Assembly (NCBI GenBank): GCA_965263485.1
Contig: CBDHHO010000002.1
Span: 17,551-81,550 of the forward strand
Source of the DNA: Haliotispira sp965263485
GTDB lineage: Bacteria; Spirochaetota; Spirochaetia; SP-2023
Reading direction: 5' to 3'
Length of the DNA stretch: 64,000 nt
Shown: positions 33,627-43,340 of the stretch, one piece after another
Layout: every line of letters starts with the position of its first letter
Numbering within the stretch: the stretch's first letter is position 1
Made by a program: the position numbers and the translations under genes
The notes under the pieces: generated by a model
Databases searched by the model: none
The model's input: only the letters and a program-made list of their open reading frames with translations
What the model was told of the DNA's origin: nothing

Positions 33627-35474
33627 TTACTGTGTGTCCTGGCTCTTTAAGGCCGCGAGGAAGGCACTTTGTGGCAGCTCGACCGAACCAATCATCTTCA
33701 TGCGTTTCTTGCCTTCTTTCTGCTTCTCCAGTAGCTTCTTCTTGCGTGTGATGTCGCCGCCGTAGCACTTGGCCGTGACGTCCTTGCGCAGGGCGTTGAT
33801 GGTCTCACGGGCGATGATGGTGCCGCCAATAGCCGCTTGGATTGGAATCTTAAACTGGTGGCGCGGGATTTCCTTGCTCAGCTTTTCGCAGATGGCCCGA
33901 CCCCGCTGCTGAGCACTGCTCTTGTGGGTCAACAGCGCCAAAGCATCGACCGCATCGCCGTTGATCAGAATATCAACCTTGCTCAACTCCGTAGGCTGGT
34001 AGTCTTCCACTTCGTAGTCGAACGAAGCATAGCCCCGGCTCAGCGACTTGAGCTTGTCATAGAAGTCAAACAGTATCTCGCCCAGCGGCATTTCATAGGT
34101 CAATTCAACCCGCTTGGGGTCGAGGTAGTGCATGTTCTTCTGCGTGCCACGCTTCAGGCTGCACAGGCTCATCAGGCCGCCCAGATAATCTTCGGGCGTG
34201 ATGATGCTGGCCCGGATGTAAGGCTCCTCAACCTGCTGAAAGCTATTGGGCTTGGGATAGTGGGCCGGGTTGTCCAGGTAGTACCGGCTTCCGTCATTAT
34301 TGGTGATGCGGTAGCGCACTGAAGGCGCAGTCAGCACAATGTTCAGCCCAAATTCAGATTCCAGACGCTCTTGAATTACCTCTAGGTGCAGCAGGCCCAG
34401 GAAACCGCAGCGGAATCCGAAGCCCAGCGCCGCCGAGGCATCTTTTTCATAGCTCAGCGAAGCATCGTTGAGGGCCAGCTTCTCCATAGCCCGGATCAGA
34501 TCGTCGTAGAGATTGCTGTCCACTGGATAGATCGAGGAAAATACCACCGGCTTGACCGGCTGGAAACCGGCCAGCGGCTCAGCGGCCGGCTGTGTTGCCG
34601 AAGTAATCGTGTCGCCCACGGTAACTTCACTGATTTTTTTGACGTTGCCGAGCAGGTAGCCCGCTTCGCCGGCGCTCAGGCTCTCACCGGAGACCAGTTT
34701 GATCTGGAAGTAGCCCAGGTCTTCCACATCGTATTCGGCATTGCCGTGCATCAGGCGGAAGCGCTGTCCCTTGCGCAGCTGGCCTTGGAAGACCCGCAGG
34801 TGCAGCACTACACCCCGATACGGATCGTAATGGCTGTCAAAGACCAGTGCCTTCAGCACGGCCTCGCGCTCACCGCGCTCGGGATAGCCCGGGCCGGGGC
34901 CGGGCAGCGGGCAGTGCCGGATGATGCCCTCGATCAGGGTCGGAACACCTTGCCCGGTCTTGGCCGAAACCGCAAAAATCAAATCCGGATCCAGGCCCAG
35001 GTCGCGCTCCACCTGTTCGGTAATGGCCGGGATGTCGGCGCTGGGCAGGTCCACCTTGTTTAGCACCGGAATGATTTCCAGATTATGCTCCAAGGCGATG
35101 TAAAAGTTGGCCAGAGTTTGGGCCTCAATACCTTGGGTGGCATCAATGAGCAGCAGGGCCCCTTCACAGGAAGCAATGGCCCGCGAAACTTCGTAGGAGA
35201 AATCCACGTGTCCGGGTGTGTCAATGAAATTGAGGCAGTATTCTCCCCCGTCAGCGGCGCTGTAAAACATGGTTACGGCTTGGGATTTGATGGTAATACC
35301 TCGCTCGCGTTCAATATCCATTGAATCAAGTAACTGGTTTTGGAACTCGCGCTCGGAGACCAGCCGGGTCTCTTGAATGAAACGGTCAGCGAGGGTCGAT
35401 TTGCCGTGGTCGATGTGGGCAATGATGCAAAAGTTGCGGATGCGCTCCAAGGGAAAAGGGAACTGTCGAGCCAT
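33627..35474 (-). CDS. lepA: elongation factor 4 (LepA)
   Basis: 615 residues from the ATG at 35474 (MARQFPFPLERIRNFCIIAH). G1 motif AHIDHGKST lies at ~19-27; G3 is DTPGHVDFSYEV and G4 LNKVDLPS. The C-terminal LepA domain shows MKMIGSVELPQ near the end and the conserved CYGGDITRKKKLLEKQKEGK. This ribosomal GTPase back-translocates or rescues stalled ribosomes. The frame stays open upstream to 35705, but those ~77 codons are not LepA and pass through a repeat end. No good Shine-Dalgarno is seen before the chosen start. Convergent with dusA. Confidence 0.95.
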   Translation of the reverse strand: MARQFPFPLERIRNFCIIAHIDHGKSTLADRFIQETRLVSEREFQNQLLDSMDIERERGITIKSQAVTMFYSAADGGEYCLNFIDTPGHVDFSYEVSRAIASCEGALLLIDATQGIEAQTLANFYIALEHNLEIIPVLNKVDLPSADIPAITEQVERDLGLDPDLIFAVSAKTGQGVPTLIEGIIRHCPLPGPGPGYPERGEREAVLKALVFDSHYDPYRGVVLHLRVFQGQLRKGQRFRLMHGNAEYDVEDLGYFQIKLVSGESLSAGEAGYLLGNVKKISEVTVGDTITSATQPAAEPLAGFQPVKPVVFSSIYPVDSNLYDDLIRAMEKLALNDASLSYEKDASAALGFGFRCGFLGLLHLEVIQERLESEFGLNIVLTAPSVRYRITNNDGSRYYLDNPAHYPKPNSFQQVEEPYIRASIITPEDYLGGLMSLCSLKRGTQKNMHYLDPKRVELTYEMPLGEILFDFYDKLKSLSRGYASFDYEVEDYQPTELSKVDILINGDAVDALALLTHKSSAQQRGRAICEKLSKEIPRHQFKIPIQAAIGGTIIARETINALRKDVTAKCYGGDITRKKKLLEKQKEGKKRMKMIGSVELPQSAFLAALKSQDTQ

Positions 35475-35829
35475 AGCGCCGGATTCTAGCGATGTGTCGG
35501 CCTGCGGGCAAGATAAGGGCACCAGAACTCCCGAAACGGCAGCAAAGCAAGCAAAAACCGAGGCAGCCGGGGTGGTGGCCAGCAGCAGATAGAGTAGCGA
35601 AGGTGCCCCTTCATGGGTTTGAGCATCAAAACGCGGTACAATTGCTGCGGCGCAGAAAAAACAGAAACAGAGCGATTGTACGATTCTCACAGAAAACGAT
35701 ACCATTTTTAGAGCAGCCCTTTAGTAAATGCCCTGTTCGTAGACTCCCGATTTCGCAAGAATGAGGGAATCCATCGGGAAGAATGCCACTTTTGCAGATT
35801 GGTATAATAATACGCAGGAATATTACACT
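35475..35829. other. lepA / lipoprotein divergent intergenic region
   Basis: About 355 bp between divergent genes, so promoters for both should lie here. A right-type repeat end stands at ~35702-35721 (CCATTTTTAGAGCAGCCC). TATAATAATACG at ~35801 resembles a -10 for the plus-strand lipoprotein gene. No gene supported. Confidence 0.45.
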
Positions 35830-37455
35830 GTGAGACACGAATTTAGTAAAATCTGTTTATCGCTCATCGCTGCCAGTGAAACAAGGCCATGCCGCAGAAA
35901 AATATCTTTTTCTGCGGCCTTTTTGCGCCCGTTTCTCCTCCTTCTCTTCCTTCTCTTTCCGGCCCTCTTGCTCGGCTGCGACTCGCCCGGCGGATCAGGC
36001 GGGGGCCCTGCCCCGCCCTCCCCTGCCCCGCCCTCCCCTGCCCCGCCTAAAGGCTTGCAGGACATTCTGCAAAGCGGAACCCTGCCGCCCAGATCGGAGC
36101 TGGCGGCTTACGACAAAGTTACCGCAGATATTCTGGAAAATCTGGCCGGCGATGCACCCAAAAAACTGGGGATCATATATGTTACGCCAGATGGTGGCGC
36201 GGCTAAAGATGGCCGTGACTGGAAGAATGCCCATGAAGCAGCAAATCTGCAAACCGCCATTGACAACGCGGCGGGCAGTGAGCAGAAACCCTACCTGGTA
36301 TTACTGGCGAAGGGCAGCTACGCCATCAGCGAAACCCTGAGCATGAAGGACCATGTAGCCATCATAGGCGGCTTTAGCGGCAATGGCGGGAACAGAGAGG
36401 GCCAGACAACCCTTGATGGCAGGGACAGTAGTGGCAACATAAAAGGTACTCAAATTTTTTCCAATACCGACCTGCATGAAACGGCCGTGCTCTCTGGAGT
36501 GAATATATCCTATGGCGATGCGGCTACTAAGGGCGGGGGAATGTATAATGACAACTCCTCCCCCACCCTTAGCTATATTACGTTCTCTGGAAACACGGCT
36601 GATGAAGGTGGAGGAATGTATAATGATAACAACTCCTTCCCCACGCTCAGCCATATTACTTTTTCTGAGAACGAGGCTCTTCGCAACAACGACGGCGGGG
36701 GAATGTATAATAACAAATCCTCCCCCACACTCATCAATGTCACTTTCGCCTGGAACGAGGCGGATAATGATGGCGGCGGGATGTATAATAACGACTCCTC
36801 CCCCACGCTCATCAATGTCACTTTCTCCGGGAACGAGGCGAATAATAATGGCGGCGGGATGAATAATAACGACTCTTCCCCCACGCTCATCAATGTTACT
36901 TTCTCCGGGAACACGATTCATCGTGGCGTTGGCGGCGGGATGTGGAGCTCCGGTGACAAAAAACCTTTGGTTTTCAACAGCATTTTCTGGGGCAATACTC
37001 CAGATCAGATTGCTCAGTTCAATAATCTTAGCCTCAAAGTCCCATTTAGTGATATGAATATTTTCTACTCCATTGTCAAGGATATAACGGCAAATCCGGA
37101 CCGGGGTTTGTCAGCTAGAAATCCCCAATTGGGGGCCCTGAAAGACAACGGCGGCTTTGTGCAAACCATGGCTCTGCCCGCTGGCAGCCCGGCCATCAAT
37201 CCACCCATCAATAAGGGGGCCTACATACAAGTACAAAGAAGTAGCCGGGATTTCTACCACAGTACGGACAACATACGATGGCACCTTGGTGACTCGTTGA
37301 GCACCGTGCCTCTTCCCCCTGAGGCCATTGACCTGACGGCTTTGGATGCGCGCGGTTATGCCAGAACGCGGCGCCCGGACTTGGGGGCCTTCGAGTCTGG
37401 CGCACAGCCCCGTAGCTCCACCGGTCTTGGAGTCATCAGCTTTAGGGGAGACTGA
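35830..37455 (+). CDS. beta-helix lipoprotein with Pmp-like GGGMY/SSPTL repeats
   Basis: 541 residues from a GTG at 35830, chosen because VRHEFSKICLSLIA and the upstream AGGAATATTACACT match the leaders of the lipoproteins at 26663 and 16199. Signal core FLRPFLLLLFLLFPALLLGC gives lipidated C50, followed by repeated PAPPSP. Residues ~255-370 carry about six units of the form GGGMYNDNSSPTLSYITFSG, the parallel beta-helix repeat seen in chlamydial Pmp and choice-of-anchor-Q proteins. The end, YARTRRPDLGAFESGAQ, is the conserved C-terminus of such proteins. Surface adhesin or glycan-binding role inferred. Confidence 0.75.
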   Translation: MRHEFSKICLSLIAASETRPCRRKISFSAAFLRPFLLLLFLLFPALLLGCDSPGGSGGGPAPPSPAPPSPAPPKGLQDILQSGTLPPRSELAAYDKVTADILENLAGDAPKKLGIIYVTPDGGAAKDGRDWKNAHEAANLQTAIDNAAGSEQKPYLVLLAKGSYAISETLSMKDHVAIIGGFSGNGGNREGQTTLDGRDSSGNIKGTQIFSNTDLHETAVLSGVNISYGDAATKGGGMYNDNSSPTLSYITFSGNTADEGGGMYNDNNSFPTLSHITFSENEALRNNDGGGMYNNKSSPTLINVTFAWNEADNDGGGMYNNDSSPTLINVTFSGNEANNNGGGMNNNDSSPTLINVTFSGNTIHRGVGGGMWSSGDKKPLVFNSIFWGNTPDQIAQFNNLSLKVPFSDMNIFYSIVKDITANPDRGLSARNPQLGALKDNGGFVQTMALPAGSPAINPPINKGAYIQVQRSSRDFYHSTDNIRWHLGDSLSTVPLPPEAIDLTALDARGYARTRRPDLGAFESGAQPRSSTGLGVISFRGD

Positions 37456-37532
37456 GGGGGCCTCTGGAGTTGGCCTGCGCCAGCTCGCATTTTTTAATTG
37501 CGCTGTACGGACAAAACAGCTATATTGAAGCT

Positions 37533-38429
37533 ATGGCAAGTTGCGACAGCGCTTACAAATACCTGTTCTCGAACCCGGCAATCCTGTGCAAACTCATCCA
37601 CGCCTTCGTTGAGGAGGACTTTAGCGCCAAAATCCAGCCCGACAGCCTGCGCAAACTCGACCCGTCCCACCTCTCTGCCACGCTCCAGCAGCGCGAATCG
37701 GACCTGCTCTATGAGGTGCGCCTGGACAGCCAAGACAATCGAGATAACCAAACAGCCTATCTGTATATCCTGCTCGAATTCCAGTCCACAGCCCCCAAGC
37801 ATATGGCCATCCGCCTGCTCAGCTATATATCCCTGTTTTACGAACGCCTCATCAAGGAAGGCAAAAACAGCAAAGGCAAGTTGCCCCCGGTATTTCCGTT
37901 GGTGCTCTACAACGGAGACCGCCCTTGGAATGCGCCCCGCAGCACCAGCGAACTGATCAGCAGCAACGAAATACCCGCAAAATACCTACCCCACTTTCAA
38001 TATGCTCTCATTGACGAGAAGCGCATCCCCGACGAGAAAATCCACAAGCTGCACAACCTCATCAGTGCGGTGATTTGTGCCGAGAAGTACGGCAGACCAG
38101 GGGAGTGGGAAGCGCGAATCCCGCAAATCATAGAATTCCTGCGCGATGAACCCGGGCCCGAAATCACCATTTTCAGGCGCTGGATTGCCCTGCTGTTTGG
38201 CGAGGGCATGAACGAATCAGAATACAATCAAATCACCGCACCAGAGGAGGTACAGAAGATGTTGGCAACACTGGCAGACGATCTAAGAGCTGAAGGTCGG
38301 GAAGAAGGTCGGGAAGAAGGCAGACAAGAAGGCGAAAAACTGGGCATGCGGAAAGGCCGGGAAGAAGGTGAACATTCGGCAACAAAATCGCCGCTCAGCG
38401 CGAAATTGGAATTTTTAGAGGTTCCCTAA
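37533..38429 (+). CDS. Rpn family recombination-promoting nuclease-like protein
   Basis: 298 residues. SAYKYLFSNPAILCKLIHAF, then LLYEVRLDSQ and YLYILLEFQST, form the PD-(D/E)XK core of Rpn/Transposase_31 (PF04754), DNA nucleases recently linked to recombination and phage defence. The C-terminus is the usual charged repeat, GREEGREEGRQEGEKLG. The last residues (KLEFLEVP) are encoded by a right end of the dispersed repeat (38396-38427), so the normal C-terminus has been replaced. The start at 37533 (MASCDSAYKYLF) is chosen by homology; the upstream codons overlap a copy of the GC-rich unit. Confidence 0.75.
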   Translation: MASCDSAYKYLFSNPAILCKLIHAFVEEDFSAKIQPDSLRKLDPSHLSATLQQRESDLLYEVRLDSQDNRDNQTAYLYILLEFQSTAPKHMAIRLLSYISLFYERLIKEGKNSKGKLPPVFPLVLYNGDRPWNAPRSTSELISSNEIPAKYLPHFQYALIDEKRIPDEKIHKLHNLISAVICAEKYGRPGEWEARIPQIIEFLRDEPGPEITIFRRWIALLFGEGMNESEYNQITAPEEVQKMLATLADDLRAEGREEGREEGRQEGEKLGMRKGREEGEHSATKSPLSAKLEFLEVP

Positions 38430-38531
38430 TGCTCCCTGGGCAAGGGAAGTCAGCCCAACGCTGCTAGAGGCCAAAGGTCGGTATGGGAACGCAGCTGGAC
38501 GAAAAAAAGATCAGGCGGAACGGTGAGAGTA

Positions 38532-39272
38532 TCAAGAGGGGGCGAGGTGGGGAGAGCTTGGCAACCCTTCTGCCGCCTCCCGGTCCAGGAGTGCAGTGAC
38601 GCTAGGGTGCAGGCGCAGCGCCGAGACAGGGTACTGCGGACTGACGAGCGGAGTGCTCAGCCATCTGGCGACCACTTCCCGTTTGGCTGCTCCGTTGGCC
38701 AGCAGCAGAATGTTCTCTGAGGCGAAGATGCTCCCCAGCCCGAGTGTCAGCCCTCCCTGGATCTGGGATCTGTTTTCCCAAACCATCGGATGCCTCATCG
38801 AAGTCTCTGAGAGCTGGGCATGATGGGCGTTCAGTCGAAATTCTGGCGCTGGTTCATTAAAGCCGATGTGCCCGTTCTGCCCGATGCCGAGCACCGTCAG
38901 GCTGATGGTGAGAGAGCTGACAATCTGCTCCAGCCGCTCGCATTCTGCTGTGGGATCTGGCGCGTCGCTGCAGAATGCGATGCATTGCTCTTCAGGGATT
39001 CGGGCCGGCTTGAGCACATACCTCTGGATAAAGGTATAGCAGGATGAACTGTGTCCCTGCGGCAGGCCAAACCACTCGTCCAAGACGACGATCGTCAGCC
39101 GGGCTGTATCTTTGGGCTCAGCGCGTTCCGCAAAAATCTGGTAGGCCAGAGCTGGAGAAGCGCCCGAAGCAAGAACAAAGACCGGATGTTCGTTTTCGCG
39201 GAGCAGGGTGAGCATCCGCTGCGCCGCCTGTTCGCTGAGCGCTTGGTAGTCTTCGAAGATATGGTATGTCAC
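38532..39272 (-). CDS. NagB-like aminosugar-phosphate deaminase/isomerase
   Basis: 246 residues. VLDEWFGLP carries the family aspartate and GIGQNGHIGFNEPAPEF the ring-opening histidine and glutamate of glucosamine-6-phosphate deaminases. LASGASPALAYQIF is the phosphate-binding loop. It should convert an aminosugar 6-phosphate to a ketose phosphate plus ammonia in the cytoplasm. AgaI-type (galactosamine) is equally possible. Last gene of the minus-strand sugar operon, 18 bp after the ROK kinase. Confidence 0.8.
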   Translation of the reverse strand: MTYHIFEDYQALSEQAAQRMLTLLRENEHPVFVLASGASPALAYQIFAERAEPKDTARLTIVVLDEWFGLPQGHSSSCYTFIQRYVLKPARIPEEQCIAFCSDAPDPTAECERLEQIVSSLTISLTVLGIGQNGHIGFNEPAPEFRLNAHHAQLSETSMRHPMVWENRSQIQGGLTLGLGSIFASENILLLANGAAKREVVARWLSTPLVSPQYPVSALRLHPSVTALLDREAAEGLPSSPHLAPS

Positions 39273-39290
39273 GGTGGCATTCTTGGCCTT

Positions 39291-40154
39291 TTATGCATTT
39301 GGAATGCATTTCCATGCGTGGCGCGCAGCGCCTAGAAGAGATACATGTTCATAGATTGCGCTCTGGCATATTTCGGGAGCCATTGATTTGGGCACTTTTT
39401 CCTCCACCCATTGCCTGATTGTCTGCAGGCAGGAGGGATTATGCCCGACTACGCCGCCCCCCAGTACGATTTTCTCTGGATTGATCACATAGCATAGATT
39501 GATCACATGCATACTCAAAGTATCAAAGGATCGCTGCAACCATTCCCGCCCACCGCCTTCGCGCTGGGCCAAGATCTTCTTGCCGCCGACAAGGTCTTCC
39601 AGGTGCGGGATCTGGACAGCTCTGCTGTACATCTCGTCGGGCGAGCTCAGGCAGAAGGCCAGTTCTCCCGCAACGGAGTTTGCGCCAGTATACAGCTCTC
39701 CATTGAGCAGAATCCCCATGCTGACCCCGGTGCCGAGGTTGATGTAGAGGCCGTTGCGCACAGAGCGCAGCGCCCCCTGCCACTGTTCGCCGAGGACGGC
39801 GGCGTTGACATCGTTGATGAAACAGAGCTTATGTCCCTTTACCTTGAGGCTTGCAGAGATATGCCGCATAAAAGATATGTCGGCAAAGTTGGTTGCGTAT
39901 GATGACTGATGGCAAAATTCCATCGGCTGGGAGGCCTGTTCGGAGATGACCCAGGGCACGGAAAAGGATACTGCGCCGATCCTAGGATGGTGCTGCAGCA
40001 GGGCATCCATTTCTGCAAGCAGCAACGCCCCCAGGTCTTCCCGGCTTTGGGGCATGCTGCGAGAAATTTCTGAATGTATGGTGCCGCTGCTTTCTATTAC
40101 TGCCGCCCGAAACCGGGTCCCGCCGAGGTCTGCGCAGAGCAGGGGATCAGGCAT
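39291..40154 (-). CDS. ROK family sugar kinase
   Basis: 287 residues. The ATP-binding phosphate-1 motif is ADLGGTRFRAAV; INDVNAAVLGEQW has the catalytic aspartate; GLYINLGTGVSMGILLNGEL is phosphate 2; YVINPEKIVLGGGVVGHNPS closes the fold. The ROK zinc motif (CxCGxxGC) is missing: the corresponding place reads ELAFCLSSPDEMYSR. It presumably phosphorylates the imported sugar. It overlaps the upstream repressor gene by eight bases. Confidence 0.78.
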   Translation of the reverse strand: MPDPLLCADLGGTRFRAAVIESSGTIHSEISRSMPQSREDLGALLLAEMDALLQHHPRIGAVSFSVPWVISEQASQPMEFCHQSSYATNFADISFMRHISASLKVKGHKLCFINDVNAAVLGEQWQGALRSVRNGLYINLGTGVSMGILLNGELYTGANSVAGELAFCLSSPDEMYSRAVQIPHLEDLVGGKKILAQREGGGREWLQRSFDTLSMHVINLCYVINPEKIVLGGGVVGHNPSCLQTIRQWVEEKVPKSMAPEICQSAIYEHVSLLGAARHAWKCIPNA

Positions 40155-41259
40155 GTTCAGCCTCCTGGGTCGTTTGAGTTCCCTGGTCCCCCTGCTTTCC
40201 TGGGCGACGACGGCTCAGCCTTTTGATGACCCTGGACATAATCATGGCCAGGGCGCCATACCTCATCGTTTCCGCATACAGCGGATCAGGCAGGATTTTG
40301 ATGTCTCTGAGCTCTTTGTGCAGGACCAGCTGGTCCAGGACTGCGTCAATTTCGGGGAGCAGGGGTGCTACCTTCGGGGCAAAGGGGCCGCCAATATAAA
40401 ATATATTGATGTCAAAGAGGTTGATTAATATCGACAGCAGGTAGCCGAGGGTCTTTCCCTTGATCTCTTCTTTCTCATCAGAGTTGGACGAGAGCACTTC
40501 TTCCACCGTTTTGCGCTGCCGTGTGTGTGGCGAGAGGATATTGCAGATGTCCGAACCTAGGCCATTATCTCCGCAGATCACGTTGTTCTGCACCACCACG
40601 CCGATGCCGGTTCCCTCGCCGATAAACAAATAGATGCTGCGCTGTCCGCTCGCCTTATTCTGGATCACGCTGGCAATGCTGCAGAGCACGGACTCGTTTT
40701 CCACCAGTACGGGAATCTGGCAGAGTTCTTCGAGTCTGCTTTGCAGCTTCACTCCTTCAAAGACTGGGGCTGCCGCAGTCACCAGCCGGCCGCTCTTCTG
40801 GTGCATGGTAGCCGATACTGATACCCCCATGCCTATGAGAGAGATCTGCGGATGCTTTGCTCTTTCGGCGCTGTATGACTGGCTGAAATCGACTAGAAAC
40901 CCTTCTATGGTGCCTGCTATGGGAAAGGAGCTGCTTGAAAGCAGATTTCCGTCCAGGCTGAGTATATGCAGTTCGGCGCTGTGGACCTGGTGGATGTCGA
41001 GCATGGCGAGGCAGTATCTGTTTTGGCTCATGGCAAAGATTTTCACCTTGGCACCATAGTTCTTTTCACTGTGCTTGCGTTCGGTCGCCAGGCCCAAGGA
41101 CACGAGTTTGTTGCACAGCGCCGAGACTGTCCCAGCGCTCAGGGAGAGCTCTTCGGCAAGCTCTTTCCTGTACGTTTTGCTCTTTTCAATGGTAAACATG
41201 ATGACTTTCAGCAGGTTCTGGGTGTGGATGTCCGCTGAGGACTGGATATTGAGCAGCAT
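40147..41259 (-). CDS. ROK family transcriptional repressor (NagC/XylR type)
   Basis: 370 residues. The N-terminal winged helix-turn-helix is KTYRKELAEELSLSAGTVSA followed by LCNKLVSLGLATERK. The rest is a degenerate ROK sugar-binding domain (YLFIGEGTGIGVVVQNNVIC). No kinase motif is complete, which separates it from the neighbouring kinase. It likely senses the operon's sugar and represses transcription. The last ~25 residues (RRPGKQGDQGTQTTQEAEHA) are a low-complexity tail. Confidence 0.8.
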   Translation of the reverse strand: MLLNIQSSADIHTQNLLKVIMFTIEKSKTYRKELAEELSLSAGTVSALCNKLVSLGLATERKHSEKNYGAKVKIFAMSQNRYCLAMLDIHQVHSAELHILSLDGNLLSSSSFPIAGTIEGFLVDFSQSYSAERAKHPQISLIGMGVSVSATMHQKSGRLVTAAAPVFEGVKLQSRLEELCQIPVLVENESVLCSIASVIQNKASGQRSIYLFIGEGTGIGVVVQNNVICGDNGLGSDICNILSPHTRQRKTVEEVLSSNSDEKEEIKGKTLGYLLSILINLFDINIFYIGGPFAPKVAPLLPEIDAVLDQLVLHKELRDIKILPDPLYAETMRYGALAMIMSRVIKRLSRRRPGKQGDQGTQTTQEAEHA

Positions 41260-41352
41260 GAGTTTTGTTATACGTTTACCTGTGAGAGCTTCCTGACGGC
41301 CCTGTTGTCCAGTCTAGAAATGAAGGTCAAAAATCTCCTTGCAGAAGTCCCC

Positions 41353-42243
41353 TTATACATTTTCCCAGTACGATTTATTTCTGCCGACAGAAGCCTGCAT
41401 AAGATCTTGAGGCATACCAAAGCGATCTTGTTCCAATACAATGAACCCACTATATTGCCTTTGCACCAGTTCATCCTTCCATTGCTTTATATCGATATCG
41501 CCTTGCTCCAGCTCAACCATGACTCCAGCAGTAAAAATGTCTTCTACTGACAGCCCCTCTTTCTCCAGATCTCGCTTCTTCTTCAAGTCGATATTCTTGA
41601 TATGGATATAGGCAATCACCTCAAAATGCGTGCGAAGAAAATGGGACGGGCTTCCTCCACTGTAGGTGTGGTGCCCTATATCAAAGCAAAGGGGGACCGC
41701 CTCGACCGCATCTAGAAATATATCGATCTCATCTTCTGTTTCAACGCATGTTCCGGCGTGGGGATGGAGGAGCAGGCTGAGCCCCATATCAGAAAGCTCG
41801 CTTCTCAATGCGGCAATATGCTTTGCGGCGAAAGAAAGGTAGCTTTGCTTTGATGCTTGAAGCCCCTGGCTCTCTTGGGGCTGCGACTCGATATAAAAAC
41901 CTGAGTCATCCATTAGAATCAGAAATTTTGCCTGGTAGGCCTGAAGCTCGGCAGCCAGATTGCGCGCCGACTCCATAAACTGTTCTGGAAAACTCTCTAA
42001 TAGAGGAAAAGGATAGACCAGAGGCGCCGCGCAGATGGAAATTTCTTTCTCCCCGAGTAGGGCCTTTATAGTGCTGGCCGAGTCGCCCAAATAGGTTTGC
42101 GGCCCAAGTTCCGTCCAATAGAAACCAAGCTCTGCAATTTCACTGAGGTACCGCTCCCCCCGGATCTGGCCCGGATGGGACGGATACCAGATGCCCCAGG
42201 CGCAAGGAGCTGCCGCCAGGGTATAGAGTGGAGGTTTTGTCAT
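41353..42243 (-). CDS. sugar phosphate isomerase/epimerase-like TIM barrel (AP endonuclease 2 family)
   Basis: 296 residues of the xylose-isomerase-like TIM barrel family (PF01261). Metal-ligand positions are visible in LLLHPHAGTCVETEDEIDIF, PLCFDIGHHTYSG and AYIHIKNIDLKKK. IolE/inosose dehydratase and 3-keto-sugar enzymes have the same pattern. With a Gfo/Idh/MocA dehydrogenase four bases upstream, a keto-sugar intermediate is plausible. The exact reaction is not deducible. Confidence 0.75.
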   Translation of the reverse strand: MTKPPLYTLAAAPCAWGIWYPSHPGQIRGERYLSEIAELGFYWTELGPQTYLGDSASTIKALLGEKEISICAAPLVYPFPLLESFPEQFMESARNLAAELQAYQAKFLILMDDSGFYIESQPQESQGLQASKQSYLSFAAKHIAALRSELSDMGLSLLLHPHAGTCVETEDEIDIFLDAVEAVPLCFDIGHHTYSGGSPSHFLRTHFEVIAYIHIKNIDLKKKRDLEKEGLSVEDIFTAGVMVELEQGDIDIKQWKDELVQRQYSGFIVLEQDRFGMPQDLMQASVGRNKSYWENV

Positions 42244-42246
42244 AAT

Positions 42247-43311
42247 TCAGAGCCTCTCCAGGATTTTTTCAAACAGAACAAAGTCTGCCAGCGAATCCTG
42301 AACAGATGTCTTTGGTTTTTTGTTGTGCTCCAAGCAATGGTGAAAGTAGTTTAGCTCGGCCATGAATGGGTCGGTATAATAGGGGCCAAATTCCGTCACT
42401 TTGCTTTTGCTTTCGTTTGCCTCTCTCACATAAAGGCTCATCGGCAGGTCGCGTATGTAGGGAGTGTTGTATGTCATGGAGTACATTGTAGAGTCTTCGA
42501 GCACTTCAATAGAGGCATCAAAGTGCGCGACATTGTGGATCAGGCACTCATAGATGGTGCAAAAATTTCCATAATCGAATGTGACCGAGAGCATCTCCCC
42601 TCCCTTGTACACAGCGGCATGGAAAACAGCCCGGGGCGGCCCCAGCAGTTCTCTCATCGCCGAGAGGCTGTGCGAACACAAGCCTGTCAGCACCTGGTAG
42701 GCCCTCCGCCTCTCTGGGGCTCCACTTTGACACATCAGATCAAGCTGTTCTCTGAGCAGAGCGGCGCCTTCTGCTCGAAGCTCTTGCGGGATATCTACAG
42801 GATGAAAGATATGATTGCTCTGCCCAATGAAAAATGCGCCTTCGCAGATAATATCCCGTATACGCACATATTCAATATTTTGTTTTTGAATACGTTCTTT
42901 TAAAAGTAAAAATGGCTCTGCGAAGCGGCGCATATAGCCAACCATAAGGCACAAATTCTCCGCCTCTTTTTCGAGATGGCAGAGTTTCTTTACGTCATGG
43001 GCACTCAGGCAGATGGGTTTTTCAATAAAGATATGTTTTCTCTGCTGGAGCGCTCTGGCGGCGTGTGTGTAGTGGTACTGGTCCGGACTGAGGACGAAAA
43101 CGACATCGACAGCAGGAGCGGCGAGAAGCTCTTCTGCGCTGTGGAATACTTTGGCAATGCCGTATTTTGCCGCAACGGCCCTAGCAACGCTGTGTGAGGC
43201 ATCATAAATACCGTATATGTGAAACAGATGGCTGAGCCTTTGCAATAAAGGCAGGTGCACAAGCTGGGCGACTTCTCCTAGGCCAACCATTCCAATGCTG
43301 TATTTTTTCAC
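42247..43311 (-). CDS. Gfo/Idh/MocA family NAD(P)-dependent sugar dehydrogenase
   Basis: 354 residues. The Rossmann motif is IGMVGLGEVAQLVHLPLLQR. The conserved HIFIEKPICLS has the EKP lysine that takes part in catalysis. A C-terminal mixed alpha/beta domain follows, with the substrate part including NIFHPVDIP-like HIFHPVDIPQEL. It oxidises or reduces a sugar or sugar acid with a nicotinamide cofactor. It is co-transcribed with the importer upstream and the isomerase downstream. Confidence 0.83.
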   Translation of the reverse strand: MKKYSIGMVGLGEVAQLVHLPLLQRLSHLFHIYGIYDASHSVARAVAAKYGIAKVFHSAEELLAAPAVDVVFVLSPDQYHYTHAARALQQRKHIFIEKPICLSAHDVKKLCHLEKEAENLCLMVGYMRRFAEPFLLLKERIQKQNIEYVRIRDIICEGAFFIGQSNHIFHPVDIPQELRAEGAALLREQLDLMCQSGAPERRRAYQVLTGLCSHSLSAMRELLGPPRAVFHAAVYKGGEMLSVTFDYGNFCTIYECLIHNVAHFDASIEVLEDSTMYSMTYNTPYIRDLPMSLYVREANESKSKVTEFGPYYTDPFMAELNYFHHCLEHNKKPKTSVQDSLADFVLFEKILERL

Positions 43312-43340
43312 GGTCTATCGCTTCCCATTACTGTTTCTCA

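Noticed and set aside
35475..35705. N-terminal extension of LepA
   Set aside because: The frame is open upstream, but the family starts at the MARQFPF region, and the extra codons run through a repeat end.
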